Of a DNA stretch of 64,000 bases, positions 10,823 through 21,267 are shown one piece after another. Source of the DNA: Mrakia gelida. Its lineage: Eukaryota; Basidiomycota; Tremellomycetes; Cystofilobasidiales; Mrakiaceae. A model generated the notes under the pieces. The model saw only the letters and a list, made by a program, of their open reading frames with translations, did not search any database and was not told the origin of the DNA. Where the stretch lies: positions 62,001 through 126,000 of the forward strand of contig BRON01000014.1 in NCBI GenBank assembly GCA_024345305.1, read 5' to 3'. The translations under genes and the position numbers were made by a program. Positions within the stretch are counted from its first letter, which is position 1. Every line of letters begins with the position of its first letter.

Positions 10823-12839
10823 TCATCGATGGTACGACGGTGCGACGTCCTTGACGAGTTCCCAAGCTTCGTTGATCCTGAGAAACACAAAGAGTCGTGA
10901 GCCCAAGCTCTAATCGCGGACGTTACCAGGAAGGGAACAGAAAAGGAAAGCTCACTTTCCAACGACCGACGCGTCGAGCGGTCCTCCTTCGAGAGCCGAG
11001 AGATTTCCTTCGAGCTGCTGAACACTTGACGCACCGATGAGCTGCACCAGGCCAAAAGGCAGAGACAAGAGAGTCAGAAAGCGGTCCAACAGATAGATGC
11101 CCAGGAGGAGGAGAGACTCACGACACGATCTCCGAACGCAGGATCCAAAGCAGAGTGATGTTCGATCCATCGAAAGACGAGAGTAGGCATGGAAATGGAG
11201 GCCATCTTGGCAGCCTTAAAGATGTCAGCCAAGGAGAAGAAGAAGGGTGCAAGGTCCAGTTCAGAGTTCAGCGGAGTCGGCGACAAGAACAAAACGAGCG
11301 ACGCGTCTTGAAACCCACCTCGTCCATCTTCGCCGAAGCTGCAAAGTATTCAACCTTCCAGTACATATCTCGGAACATCTTCCCGATGCTTGCGGATTTG
11401 AAAGAGGTGAGGAGAGGCGATAGTCAGTGCCGAGAACGTTTGAGAAAGAGAGAAGAGGGAACGCGTCGAGCTCACCTCAATTTCGGATCAAAACGAGATC
11501 CTTCCTTACCCTCGTCCTTCTCAGTCCTCAGACCGCCGAGGAACCCTCCCAGAAGCCTGAAAGTAGGCTATATGTCAGAAGGATGCTACCGAGCACAATT
11601 GGGGCAGAAAGACGAGAAACACGTACTGGTTGAACGCCTGCGAAAGGGAGGGAAGCTCGGATCGTTTCAGTCGCGTCGTCTTTTGACAAGGAAGAAGAAC
11701 GCGGAGCAGGACAACTCACGACGAGCGACATACCAGACTTCCTCAGTACTGGGATCAGCTCTGACTCCATCCCACGCGAGAGAGGAGAGTATGCACCCTC
11801 ATAGACGGTCGGTCGAAGCCAGTCGTTTCGCTTGCAGAGTTCGAGAATCTCCTCGACCTCAGCGACGGGATAGTTGGAAAGCCCTAGTCGCTCGAACTTC
11901 CCTTCCTTGTGGAGCTGGTTCAGAGCTGAGAAAGTCTATGGATAAAGGAGAGATGAAAAGTCAGCCGAGATTATTGGAGGGAAGAAGAGAAGCAGAAACG
12001 GACGAACCTCAGCCCAAGGCACCTCTCGATCGGGAGCGTGTAGGTAGAAGAGAGGGACGCTTTTGACTTTGAGAGCTTCGAGAGATGTCTGTTTAAAGTA
12101 ACAACAGGTCAGTTGTGAATCCTGGAAGGTAAGAGATCGAAGTGGGATCGAACATCGAGGGACGCTCGTCTGGAAAGTCGAAAGCGAGCGACGCGACGCG
12201 TCAGAAATGTCGAAAGAGGGAGAGCGAAGCGTAAAACTGAAACTCACAAGCTCTCAGCAGAGTGTGTATATCCTCCAACCACTCCGAATCTAGCGCTCGG
12301 AAGCGACTTCGTATGGATCGAGAAGCCCTGACTGGAGATGATAAAACGAGAGTCGACGGACGAACGCGAAAGATCAGCGACGTCGACCGGTCGAAGACTC
12401 GAAGAGGACCCCCGAAGCGAAGAAAGAGCCTCACCTAGCGACATCTAGACTCCCGAGCATAATTTCGGATCCTCCGTCGCCGTACCTATCAGAGTGAAAA
12501 GTCAGAAAGCTACGAGACAACGCAATGAGATCCGACGCGCGAGCTCGAGCTGGTCTCACCTTCGCGAAGTATCGAGCTCGAAGACTTCATGTTTCTTCAA
12601 CACTTCGAGGAGATCTTGAGTATCGGCGAGAGAGGATGATCCGTCAGATCCAGGGACGGGCTCGCGCAAGCCTGCGCACTGGGTGCAGAGAAGGAAGAGG
12701 AAGAGGGAGGAAGAAAGCGAAAACGCGCGAGATGGTCAGGTTTTTAGTTGGTCAATCGAACTCGCGAGACGCGACGGAAGCAGAAGTAGGGAGGAAGACT
12801 TCTCACTCCGTAGATGACTGGGACTCGAGGTGAAGGCAT
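10823..12839 (-). CDS. Aldo-keto reductase, AKR7 (aflatoxin aldehyde reductase-like) family
   Basis: Multi-exon minus-strand gene starting MPSPRVPVIYG. Segments in order: EVFELDTSRRYGDGGSE (catalytic Asp and Tyr of the AKR tetrad), FSIHTKSLP (catalytic Lys), VPLFYLHAPDREVPWAET (catalytic His), FERLGLSNYPVAEVEEI, RPTVYEGAYSPLSRGMESEL, AFNQLLGGFLGGL, then PTLVFRWIEHHSALDPAFGD and LIGASSVQQLEGNLSALEGG, ending VAPYHR. This is the AKR7 layout, NADPH-dependent reductases of dialdehydes and succinic semialdehyde; cytosolic because no targeting signal is seen. Stop TGA is the complement of 10823-10825. Substrate cannot be read from sequence. Introns are short and several contain ACGCGT. Confidence 0.85.
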
Positions 12840-13190
12840 GCTGCTGTTTGGGGAGTGGTGAGTGAGAGAGGGAGATGGTGATGGTTGCAGAGAGAACGAA
12901 AGCGAGCGACGACTCAGCGTTGGCAAGGACTGGATTGGAGAAATTGGAGAAGAACGGTCGACGAGGGTTACCGGTTTGCCACCAGTTACGGGTGTTATTC
13001 ATAGTGGTTGGTGGGGAGGTTGGGGGAGGAAGACGGATGACAAACGCGAGGCACGGACGGTCGAGTTTCGGTTCAGTCGAGGAGGTCGAGCCAGGAACGA
13101 GGAACCACTAGCGGGATAGTGCGGATCTACGTAGGTACTAGCCTAATAGGGATGTAATAGGTGGCACAATAAGAAGTATGTTGGTGCACG
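12840..13190. other. Spacer between aldo-keto reductase and MPPRN copy 2
   Basis: 351 bases holding the reductase promoter side and the 3' flank of MPPRN copy 2, since both genes are on the minus strand. The part near 13100-13190 is locally AT-richer (CTAATAGGGATGTAATAGG). No coding signal or repeat recognised. Confidence 0.4.
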
Positions 13191-13905
13191 CTAGTCTGCT
13201 GGCTCTTTGACGACCACGACCTCGACTCTCCCTCGTTCCTCCTCCGACAGCTTCGCCAGCTCCTCCTTCCACTCCTTCTCCACCGCATTCGCTATCATAA
13301 TCTTCGTCTCCAGCCCAACCATCCCAAACAGCCCCATCCCTCGAAGAACCTGAACGAAAGCCTCGTCTCCCTCGTTCTGGCTCTCCCTCGCGTCGAGCGT
13401 CAACTTGAAGGCTCCTCCACTCTGGACGTAAGGCGAGTCTCGAAGGATGAGCTGCGTCTTCGTTCCAAATCCCAGGAATGTCGCAATTTGAGCCCAGTCT
13501 CCTCCCCTCAGCGTGAACCGACGGAAGCTGCCGCTCCAGGCACGGAGCGTGCGAATCCAGTCGAGGGGACGATGACCCTGGGTTGGCCAGCGAGAGATGT
13601 CGATGTCCACGTTGATGGGAGAGAGGTAGGGCAGGACGAAGAGGAGAAGGGTCTCTAGGGCGTAGCGGAACCCGTCAAGTGAGATTGATTGGGGTGGGGC
13701 GACTTGGAGGCGGCGAAGAGAGATGGGAGAGGAGGAGAGTCGAGCAGGGTAGGAGATGCCGTTTGACTTCTGCTTGAGGAAGGGGATGATCCCGTGCGAG
13801 GCTGCGTAAGGGAGGTAGGTGGTGAGGGTTTGAACTTGGCGGAGGGATAGATGGGGGAGGAGTCGAGATCGGGGTTTGGGTTTGGTCTGGAGGGGAGGCA
13901 GGAGT

Positions 13906-13945
<40 letters not shown>

Positions 13946-14402
13946 TCAGCTTCGTCTCCCCCACTTCGCCACTCTGAAGGAGAGAGAAAGTGAGCAAGCT
14001 TACTCCGCCACAGAAGAAGCTGATCATTTCCCGATCAGACTCTACGACCGCATCCCTGTACAACTCCCCACTGGCTTCCTCCAAGCATCCGAACGACACG
14101 AGGCAGAGCGAGGCGAGGGAGGGGAGGTCGCCGTTGAGTTCGGCGAGGATGAGTTTGACGAGCTCAAGAGGGAAGAAGGACCGAAGGGAAGAGTTCTGAA
14201 AACCGGTGAAGATGTTGAGGTGAGCGCTAGCTTTTGGTATCAAGAGTTCCAGGAGCATGGGCTCGGGGTTGTAGAGAGAGAGAGGTATGAAGGGGCGAGG
14301 AAAGCAGAAGGTCGAGCTCACCTTTGGTGCATCCTCGGCTTCCTCCCTCTCCACCTGCTCCTCCTGACGTTGAGCGACGGTTCTTCGAGTCCTAGGAGGC
14401 AT
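13191..14402 (-). CDS. MPPRN-family F-box-like protein, copy 2 (intact)
   Basis: Three exons on the minus strand: 14322-14402, 14004-14195 and 13191-13886, giving 322 residues. It begins MPPRTRRTVAQRQEEQ with an acidic leader, then the F-box-like core SLRSFFPLELVKLILAEL, then leucine-rich segments (LLPHLSLRQVQTLTTYLP, LLLFVLPYLSPINVDID, DWIRTLRAW) and a charged helical tail (KEWKEELAKLSEEERGRV). Both introns (126 and 117 bases) are multiples of three and free of stops, so the unspliced frame is also open (403 codons). I choose splicing because the paralogs share the same junctions. Likely an SCF substrate adaptor, but this is inferred from the F-box-like region only. Three relatives lie at 6750, 23311 and 53928-55101. 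Confidence 0.75.
13909..13940. repeat. (AG)n microsatellite inside an MPPRN copy 2 intron
   Basis: An uninterrupted AG repeat of about 16 units on the plus strand (CT on the coding strand), forming the polypyrimidine tract before the exon 3 acceptor. The pseudogene copy at 23769-23788 has a shorter TC run at the same intron position, so the repeat predates the duplication. Confidence 0.9.
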
Positions 14403-14994
14403 GGCTAAGCGAGGGTTGATATCGAGACCGACTCGAGACTCGTACGAGAAAAGCTGATTTGAGCAGAATCTGGTTGGGAGGGAACTCGTCGAAATCCGAG
14501 AGCTCTCGATCTCTCGTTCTTTGCTTCGGTTCCTTTCTTGCCTCGGTCTGCTTCCGAGCTCGGCAGATTTCTTGCAGAACTCGAAGATGGCATGATTCCT
14601 TTACGCAACTCCCAGATCTGACCGATACGAGCCTCCCAAGCCCTTCTGAATGCCTTGCCGACGGTTGCCTTCCCCCCTTCCCCTCCCTTTCCCCTCACCT
14701 CCTTCGCGACCCCCAACTCTCCTGGCCTCGTCGATTTTGGCCAGCGCTTCTCTCTCTCTTCGCCACCATCCACGCCTTCTCGGTCGTTTTCTTCCTCCTT
14801 CCTCCCCCTTGCTCAAAAGCGCATACATCCATACCCACCCTCCAAGTCGAGAAACCTTCACCTCTCCTCTCCTCCTCCTCTGGTTGAGCTCGCACTCTCC
14901 TCCTTCCCTGGACGAACGCTCGACCCTTCACGCGCTTCCACCCTTCGTCGCCCTCCTCTCCTCTCCTCCTTCTTCCTCTCCCTCCTCACCTTCG
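14403..14994. promoter_or_regulatory. Divergent promoter region, MPPRN copy 2 / ITC1
   Basis: 592 bases between divergent start codons. The ITC1 half (about 14655-14990) is strongly pyrimidine-rich on the plus strand (runs such as TTCCCCCCTTCCCCTCCC), typical of the CT-rich leaders that precede several starts in this window. No TATA box seen. Confidence 0.5.
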
Positions 14995-17900
14995 ATGGTT
15001 CTCGTTCGACGCAAGAAGGTCGTTTTCAAGGATGTTCCCGACCTGTCTACCATCGGATCCCTGAACGACGCGACCTCGGTCGCTTCAGGTTCTTCCCTCC
15101 CTCCTCCTTCCACCAACCCTGCCTCCACCTCCAGCTCTACCCTGGACGCGAACGGGAACGAAAAAACTGCCAAGCAGCTCGCCAAGGAACAGGACCCCGA
15201 TGTGTTCTATATCAAGCAGACTGGGGAGATCTTCCTAGACTACGAGTGAGCTCTCTCTTTCCTCCCTTCCCTCTCTCCCTTCCCTTCCTCTCGCCCCATC
15301 TCGTCTCGTCCCTCCCCTTTCGAGCGATCCGCCTCCTCCCCTTTCCCTTCCTACTCCCCTCAGTTTTAGGAGAGAGTGAAGATTTTCATCTCATCGCTCT
15401 CCTGAAGATATATACATCCCCTTCCTCGCCATCTCTCTCTCTCTCCAAACGAGAGAGCTCATCGTTCTCCCTCCTTCCCTCGTCTCTCCCTTCTTCGTCC
15501 CAAAGCTGACTCCTCCCTTCCTCCACCTCCACCTTGCCCTCTCCTCTCCTCCCAGCTCCTACGCCGCTCGAGTCTCGTTCTACAAACAAAAAGGTGAGTT
15601 CCCATCGGCATCTCCCTTGACCTTCCTTCTTTAATCGAAGCTCACGACCTCCTCCTTCCCTCGACTCGTTCAGCCTTCCAATGCGAAATCACCTCTCGCA
15701 ACAACCTCACCTTCTTCCAAGCCCTCGAGTCAGAAAGGAACGAAGCTCGTCACCTTCACGCTCGATTCCCAGAGTGCTTGAAGGCTCCAGTCCTCAAGGC
15801 GGTTCAGTTCCGTGAGTTCAGAACGAGTTGAGCTTCCAGAAAGGCGAGAAGGCTGACCTTTCGTTCAACTTTCAACTCGTCTCGTTCGCAGAGGTGATGG
15901 GGAGACTGGACCAGTTGACGGATACCATCCACGATAGATTCTCAAACAGATACTTTGTAGGAGAGAGTGAGTTCATTAACGATCTCTAGTAGCGAACCTC
16001 GAACGAGCCAGAGCTGACCTCTCTCTCCTTCCCTCCGCGTCAGAGGTCTTTGTCGACGTCGAAGGAGACAAGTCAGTCCCGACCCTTTCTCCTCTCTTCT
16101 CTCTCCCTCCCTCTCTTCACACCAACTCACCTCTCCCTCTTTTCTCCTACCTCCCAGATACTACGCCCGAGTCTTCGAGATCTTCCCTCCCAAACCTCTC
16201 GCTCCTCCCCCTGAACCCAGTCCAGCTCACTCCCGAGCCTCCTCCACCTCCTCCCTCTCCCCACCCCCAGCCGAAACCATCATTCCTCACGAGATAGGAG
16301 GAGACCTCAACCTCACCCACGAGGAAGCCGACGAGCTCGATCCTGCGAAGGGGTACTGGTATCGACTTCAGCTCATCGACGGGAAAGCGAAGGGGAAGAA
16401 CGGAGAAACCAAGTGGGGGGATAGCTACATCGATAAGCAGTACGAGCATATCAGGTGAGTGGGATGGAGCGAGGGGCGAGCTTGGGCGGGAGGAGGAGGA
16501 ATGAAACGAAGAACGAAGCGCTGACCTCTCTCCTCCCTCCCTCGCGTTCGTTTTCCCCTCCCTTCGTGCAGCCGTGATCGTCTCTCTTTCTCTAAATCCA
16601 TCCTCCGTCGCTTCCTCCGAGACTGCGTCGATCGATCCACCCTCGTCGCCTCCCCTTGGATCGTCAAACCCGCGCTGGCTAGCAAGTACGGCGTCCCCAC
16701 CGAGATGAGCGAGGCCAAGAAGAGTCGGATCGAGGAGGTCAAGGAGCAGATGCTCGACAAGAGGAAGAAGTGGAGAGGGAATGGAGAGGAGGAGGATTCG
16801 ATGGGGATGGGACAGGATGGGAGTAGTGTAGCTGGAGGGGAGGAGGAGGGTGGGAAGGGTGGGGGAAAGGGGAGGAACAAGAGGAAGATTGGGGGTGAGT
16901 CGTCGCGTCGAGAAGGGGTCGGACTAGAACGAGTCGTGAGAACTGAGCTGACCTTTTGGAACGTGTTCTCCGACCTTTGCAGACATCGCTGGAGGAGACG
17001 ATAAGCCTACGACGAGGAAGAAACCTATCAAGTACCCTGCGGAGGGTGAGTCTCCCGTTTCCCTTCCTCTTGGCGCGTTTCGACTCGGACTGACGAACAC
17101 CCTTCCTTCTTTCGTCACGAACAGATCTCCTCTGCGATCTCACCGTGCGAGAACTCAAGTCCGGAAGGGTCGTTCGTCGACCTACACCCAACAAGGAGCT
17201 CCCCTTCGGAGACCTGTTTGAAACGTTCCTCATGTCGTGGAGTTGTTTGAACTCGCTTGGGTGAGTCCCGCTCTCCCCTCTCCTTCCTCGTCCAGCTCTC
17301 GCTGACCTCTCGCTCTTCTTTCACCTCCCTCGCGTCACAGTAAAACCCTCACCCTCTCCTCCTTCTCCCTCGACGACTTCGAAGCCTCCCTGCACTACAA
17401 CCTCTCGGACCCTCCTCACCCTCTCCTCGTCGAAATCAACGCCACCCTCCTCAACCTCATCATGAAGGACACCACGGGAGCCAAGGACGCCGTTGGAGTG
17501 AGACCTCTCGCGAGCTACGGAGAGCGACAGAGGTTGCTCGATGAGGAGGACGAGGAGGGGGAGATGGAGATGGATATGGGAGGGGTGGAGAACTGGGTGG
17601 GGAAGGAAGGGTTGACGGGGGAGAGGGTGATGAACGAGGCGAGGAAGGTTGGGTATGGCTGGGCGACGGGTGGGGAGTTGAAGATCAAGGAGGGGAGGAA
17701 GAGGTGGGAGAGGGTTTTGGTTGGGTGTTTGGTTGAGGTGAGTTTTTGCGTCGCGTCGCGTCGCGTCCTTTTCTGTTTCCCTTTGGCTCGAGACGCGTCG
17801 AAATCGAACGCCGACCTTTCTCTCTATTCCACCCTTCCTTTTTTTTTTACCATCCACTCTCCGCCGTTCCCCTACCCACCCACCTGCCCCCCGCCCTCCC

Positions 17901-19703
17901 ACCCACCCACCCACCCCCAGCGAGCAACAACCCACTCCGTCCCTCACCTGCTCGACTTCCTCGCCCACCTTCTCTTCACCGACGAGGAAATCGAAGACGA
18001 GAACCCTTCCTGGGCGGTTACCGACGACGATCCCAACGAGATCCTTCGACCGGTGGACCCCTCGCAGAAGTACTACTCCCTCCACTCAGTCTACAAGCTC
18101 GAGATCGTCTCGTTCCTGTGTGAACTGGCCGTGCAGACGAAGAAGGCGAAGGACGATATGGACGAGAGTACGAGCGAGTTGACCGAGGTCAGGAAGGCGA
18201 TTCAGGATGTTAGGAGGGAGAGGAGGAAACTGTGAGGCTTCTCGACCGTTTTTTTCTTCGATTTGAGGAGCTGGAGAAGGCCGTCGTCGTGGAGGAAGAA
18301 GACCGAACTGACTCGCTTTCGTTCGTTTCCTGACCTTTCCTCGCGTCGCGTCGTTTCATTCTTCCTCCAGAGCCGAAGAGAAGCTCCTCCTCGACGGACC
18401 CATCGACAAGGCCGCTCTCGCCAAACTCCACGCTTCCCTCGACGGAGCCTCCGTTCTCGGCGACGACGACGACAAGATGTCCATCGACCTCAACGGAGCC
18501 TCGGGATCCGTCGTTCGAGATCGAGACGAGGAGTCCAGCGTCGGAGGAGACAAGGCTTCCGAGCGACCCGACGACTCAGCAACCGTCCTCGGAGACGACG
18601 ATCTCGACCTCGACCATCCCATCGAAGCCCTCCCCGTCCCTGTGCTCCCTGGAGACGAGGACGACGAACCTCTCAGCGAACTGGACGAGTCGGAAGCAGG
18701 ATCGACCATCGACCACTCCTCCATCCCTGGAACCCCTTCCTCCGCCAACCTCAGTCGAGCTCCCTCAGCACGAAGGGAAACCCTCCTTCACCACCAACTC
18801 TCCAAAGAAGCAGACGCGAAACTCAAATCCCAAGCAGCGGCTCTCGACTCCTCCCTCCTCCTCTCCAAACCCAAACCCAAATCCAAATCCGCCCTCTCCT
18901 CCGTCGCCCGCATCGACGAAGAAGACGCCCGTCTCGCCAAAGAGGAAGATCGACTCGATCGAGAGTTCAGGAAACAGATCCATCTGCCTAGGTCCAAGCC
19001 GTTGGGGGTGGATCGCTTCGCGAACAAGGTGTGGTGGTTGGATGGGATGGGGAGTAGTGCTTTGATTGGGCAAGGGGGAGGGGTGATGTGGGGGACGGGT
19101 AGGATTTATATTCAGGGAGGGACGGAGGAGGATAGGAGGAGGGTGGCTGGGAAGTATGGGGTTGGAGAGGAGGAGATTAGGGAGAGGAGGGAGAAGGAGG
19201 AAGGGGAGGAGGGGATGTTGGCGGAGGGGGAGTGGGCGGTTTATGATCAGCCTGAGGAGGTGAGTGTCTCGTTCTATCTTCCAGAGGTGGATGGGGTGGG
19301 TGGACGGTTTGAAGGATGAAGTGCATCGAACGAAGATGCTGACTTCGCGTTCGTTCGTTTCCGTTTCGTTCGTTCGCCAGATGACCGCCTTCCTCGAATG
19401 GCTCAACCCCAAGGGACACCGAGAATCCAAGCTCATCGATACGCTCAAGAGATGGTGGGAGTACCTCTACAAGGGAGCTGAGAAACGTCACCTCGTTCGT
19501 TTCAACTTTCCTCACTCTCTCTCATACGACGCGTCGCTGACTTTTCTTCCTTCGCTCTTCGTTCGTCTTTCGCTTCGTAGGACGCTCTCTCCCGAGTCCA
19601 CAACCCTACCGGACGAACCACTCGACACACGGGCATCTCGGATCAGAGGAACCATCCGAGCATGAACTGGAGGAACAGGAAGGCTGATCCTTTGCCTCGT
19701 TGA
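14995..19703 (+). CDS. ITC1: ISWI chromatin-remodelling complex accessory subunit (Acf1/Itc1 family)
   Basis: About fourteen exons, roughly 950 residues. Starts MVLVRRKKVVFKDVPDL, the conserved Itc1/Acf1 start. The WAC (Acf1 DNA-binding) domain follows: FYIKQTGEIFLDYESYAARV, CEITSRNNLTFFQALESE, KVFVDVEGDKYYARVFEI (about 15150-16200). Then a basic Lys/Arg linker (16700-17040), a DDT domain (LPFGDLFETFLMSWSCLNSL through DDFEASLHYN, about 17170-17460), and WHIM-type motifs near YSLHSVYKLEIVSFLCELAV (18085) and LEWLNPKGHRESKLIDTL (19390). In yeast Itc1 partners the Isw2 ATPase, binds DNA entering the nucleosome and helps slide nucleosomes at repressed promoters; the protein is nuclear. An acidic stretch (18460-18700) lies between domains. 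The intron ending at 17920 has an extreme C-rich tract at its acceptor. Confidence 0.9.
17869..17920 (-). repeat. C-rich (CCCA)n tract at an ITC1 splice acceptor; G4 potential on the minus strand
   Basis: The plus strand shows at least eight runs of three or more C (CCCACCCACCTGCCCCCCGC, then CCCACCCACCCACCCACCCC) ending in the acceptor CAG at 17918-17920. The minus strand thus has many G3+ runs spaced by one to three bases, the G-quadruplex pattern. Confidence 0.75.
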
Positions 19704-19855
19704 TCCCTTCTTCGTCGCGTCCCTTTCTTCCGCTCTCGCTCGTTTCGTTTCACCTCCTTCTCTCTTTCTCTTCTCCTTCTTCGATCCTTTCTCTCCCTCT
19801 CACTCTCATTAGTATACTACGCTCTTGAGTAGTCTCTCTTCGTTAACAATCCTAT

Positions 19856-21040
19856 CTATGTTTGAACAACGCGTCTAGACTCCTGTTTCTCACATTCGCC
19901 TCTCGGGGAGAGAGACCAGCCGCGGATACAGAATTCTGCCGGAGGATGAAAACATGTGAGTGTCAGCTGGAGCTAGGAGGGGAGGATCAGATCGAGAGAA
20001 GGGAACGGAAGAAGAAACTCACTGATCTCGCATCGACCCTCGACGCACGCGACTTCGTTCGTTCCAGGAAGATCCGAGCAGTCCACTCCACTCCCTCCGA
20101 CGCAGCCTCCACAGGAGCTAAATCCAAAAAGCAGCTCGACGCGAGGCTCAGCTCGGAGACTCAAACAACGGCCAGTTAGAAAAACAGAAAGCTCACTAAA
20201 GATTCGACCTCACGTCGACGCACTCGAATCTCTTCGACAGCAGACACGCCTTCTCTCCAATCGGACAGATCTTTCCTCCTACGAAAGGAGTCTGCTCCTC
20301 CACGTTCCTCTTCTTGAACGGAGCAGGAGAAACAGCAGGGTTGATGGTTCCCGTCCCAGGAGCTCCAGCGATACAGGCGTTCGAGTAGATGGCGTCAGTG
20401 AGAGGTGCTCCTCCGGTATAGATCTGGAGGGAAAAGAGACGATGAGTCGTCTGCTATCTGTTTTCGGAGCCCAAATCTTGTTTCGGAAGCTGAAGAGAGG
20501 CGAAGCTGCCTCGTCGGACCCGCTCTCGACGCGACGCGCTCTTGCGACTCCAGCACCCCTCCAAGAACATCTCGTTGGGACTCACGCACGTACTATCTCT
20601 TGCCATAGAGAATCCGTCCGCCCCAGCGCACCTTTCCCTCATGCCCTGGACGAAACGCGGCAGCGAGAATAAACCGGAGCAGAGGGGCGGGAACGACCTT
20701 CGTTTTTGATCGAAAACGAAAGGTCAGCTTCTCCTTCTCGTCTCACCCCAACCAGAGCAGACTCGACTAGACTCACGCTGAGTAGGTATAGCTGATATTC
20801 AGCCCAAACCGATACCCGAAAGCCGAATCTCCAGTGGCGAGAAATTCGCACTCTTCCAGCGAAGCAACGTCCGTGTGGGTGTTGTAGGTTCTAGGTTCGA
20901 AGATGGGTCCAGTAATCCGAGTGGTGGGTGTTGTCGAAGCGAACGTAGCCCACAGCGATTGAAGGTCGAAGGAAGGAAAGGAGGAGGAAGAGGAGGAAGA
21001 GGAGAGGAGGAGAGCGGGAGGGAGGGAAAACGTCGAGCAT
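19856..21040 (-). pseudogene. CPL1-like secreted cysteine-rich protein, copy A (frameshift in exon 1)
   Basis: Starts MLDVFPPSRSPP, then a hydrophobic signal peptide (LLFLLFLLLSFLRPSIAVG) and YVRFDNTHHS, homologous to copies B and C. The frame then hits TAG at 20891-20893. The homologous continuation (TYNTHTDVASLEECEF ... LNISYTYSA) lies in another frame and no GT intron fits between them. Downstream exons are well preserved: FPPLCSG, a Cys-containing segment, IYTGGAPLTDAIYSNAC, GGKICPIGEKACLL, SCGGCVGGSGVDCSDLPG, CVEGRCEI, FCIRGWSLSPRGEC. These make up the CPL1-like domain. Either a recent single-indel pseudogene or a base error in the assembly. If intact it would be an extracellular protein of about 250 residues. 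Confidence 0.65.
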
Positions 21041-21267
21041 TCGAAGAGAGAGTTGTGGGATGTGATTGAGCGTCGTGGTGGAAGGCGAGGAAGGATAAAA
21101 TCGAAGGAAGCGAGTAGGAGACTGAAGAAGGGTGCCAGCCGAAGGGCTCAGCTGTCTGGTACCTGAGTTTGCTGAACCCGACGACGAGGCGTTTTGAGTC
21201 AATCCAACGCGGGAGTAGATTGTCTGCCCGAAGGGCCTTGGAAGACGATGAAAGGGATTTTCACAGA

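Noticed and set aside
11155..12066. 303-codon plus-strand frame
   Set aside because: Antisense shadow of the aldo-keto reductase, whose motifs are clear on the minus strand.
14655..15509. 284-codon plus-strand frame overlapping the ITC1 start
   Set aside because: Translation of the CT-rich leader and first intron in a shifted frame; Ser/Pro/Leu low complexity without homology.
17321..18085. 254-codon open frame on the minus strand opposite ITC1
   Set aside because: Low-complexity Gly/Val/Arg shadow of the DDT-region exon and the C-rich intron; the plus strand has domain evidence.
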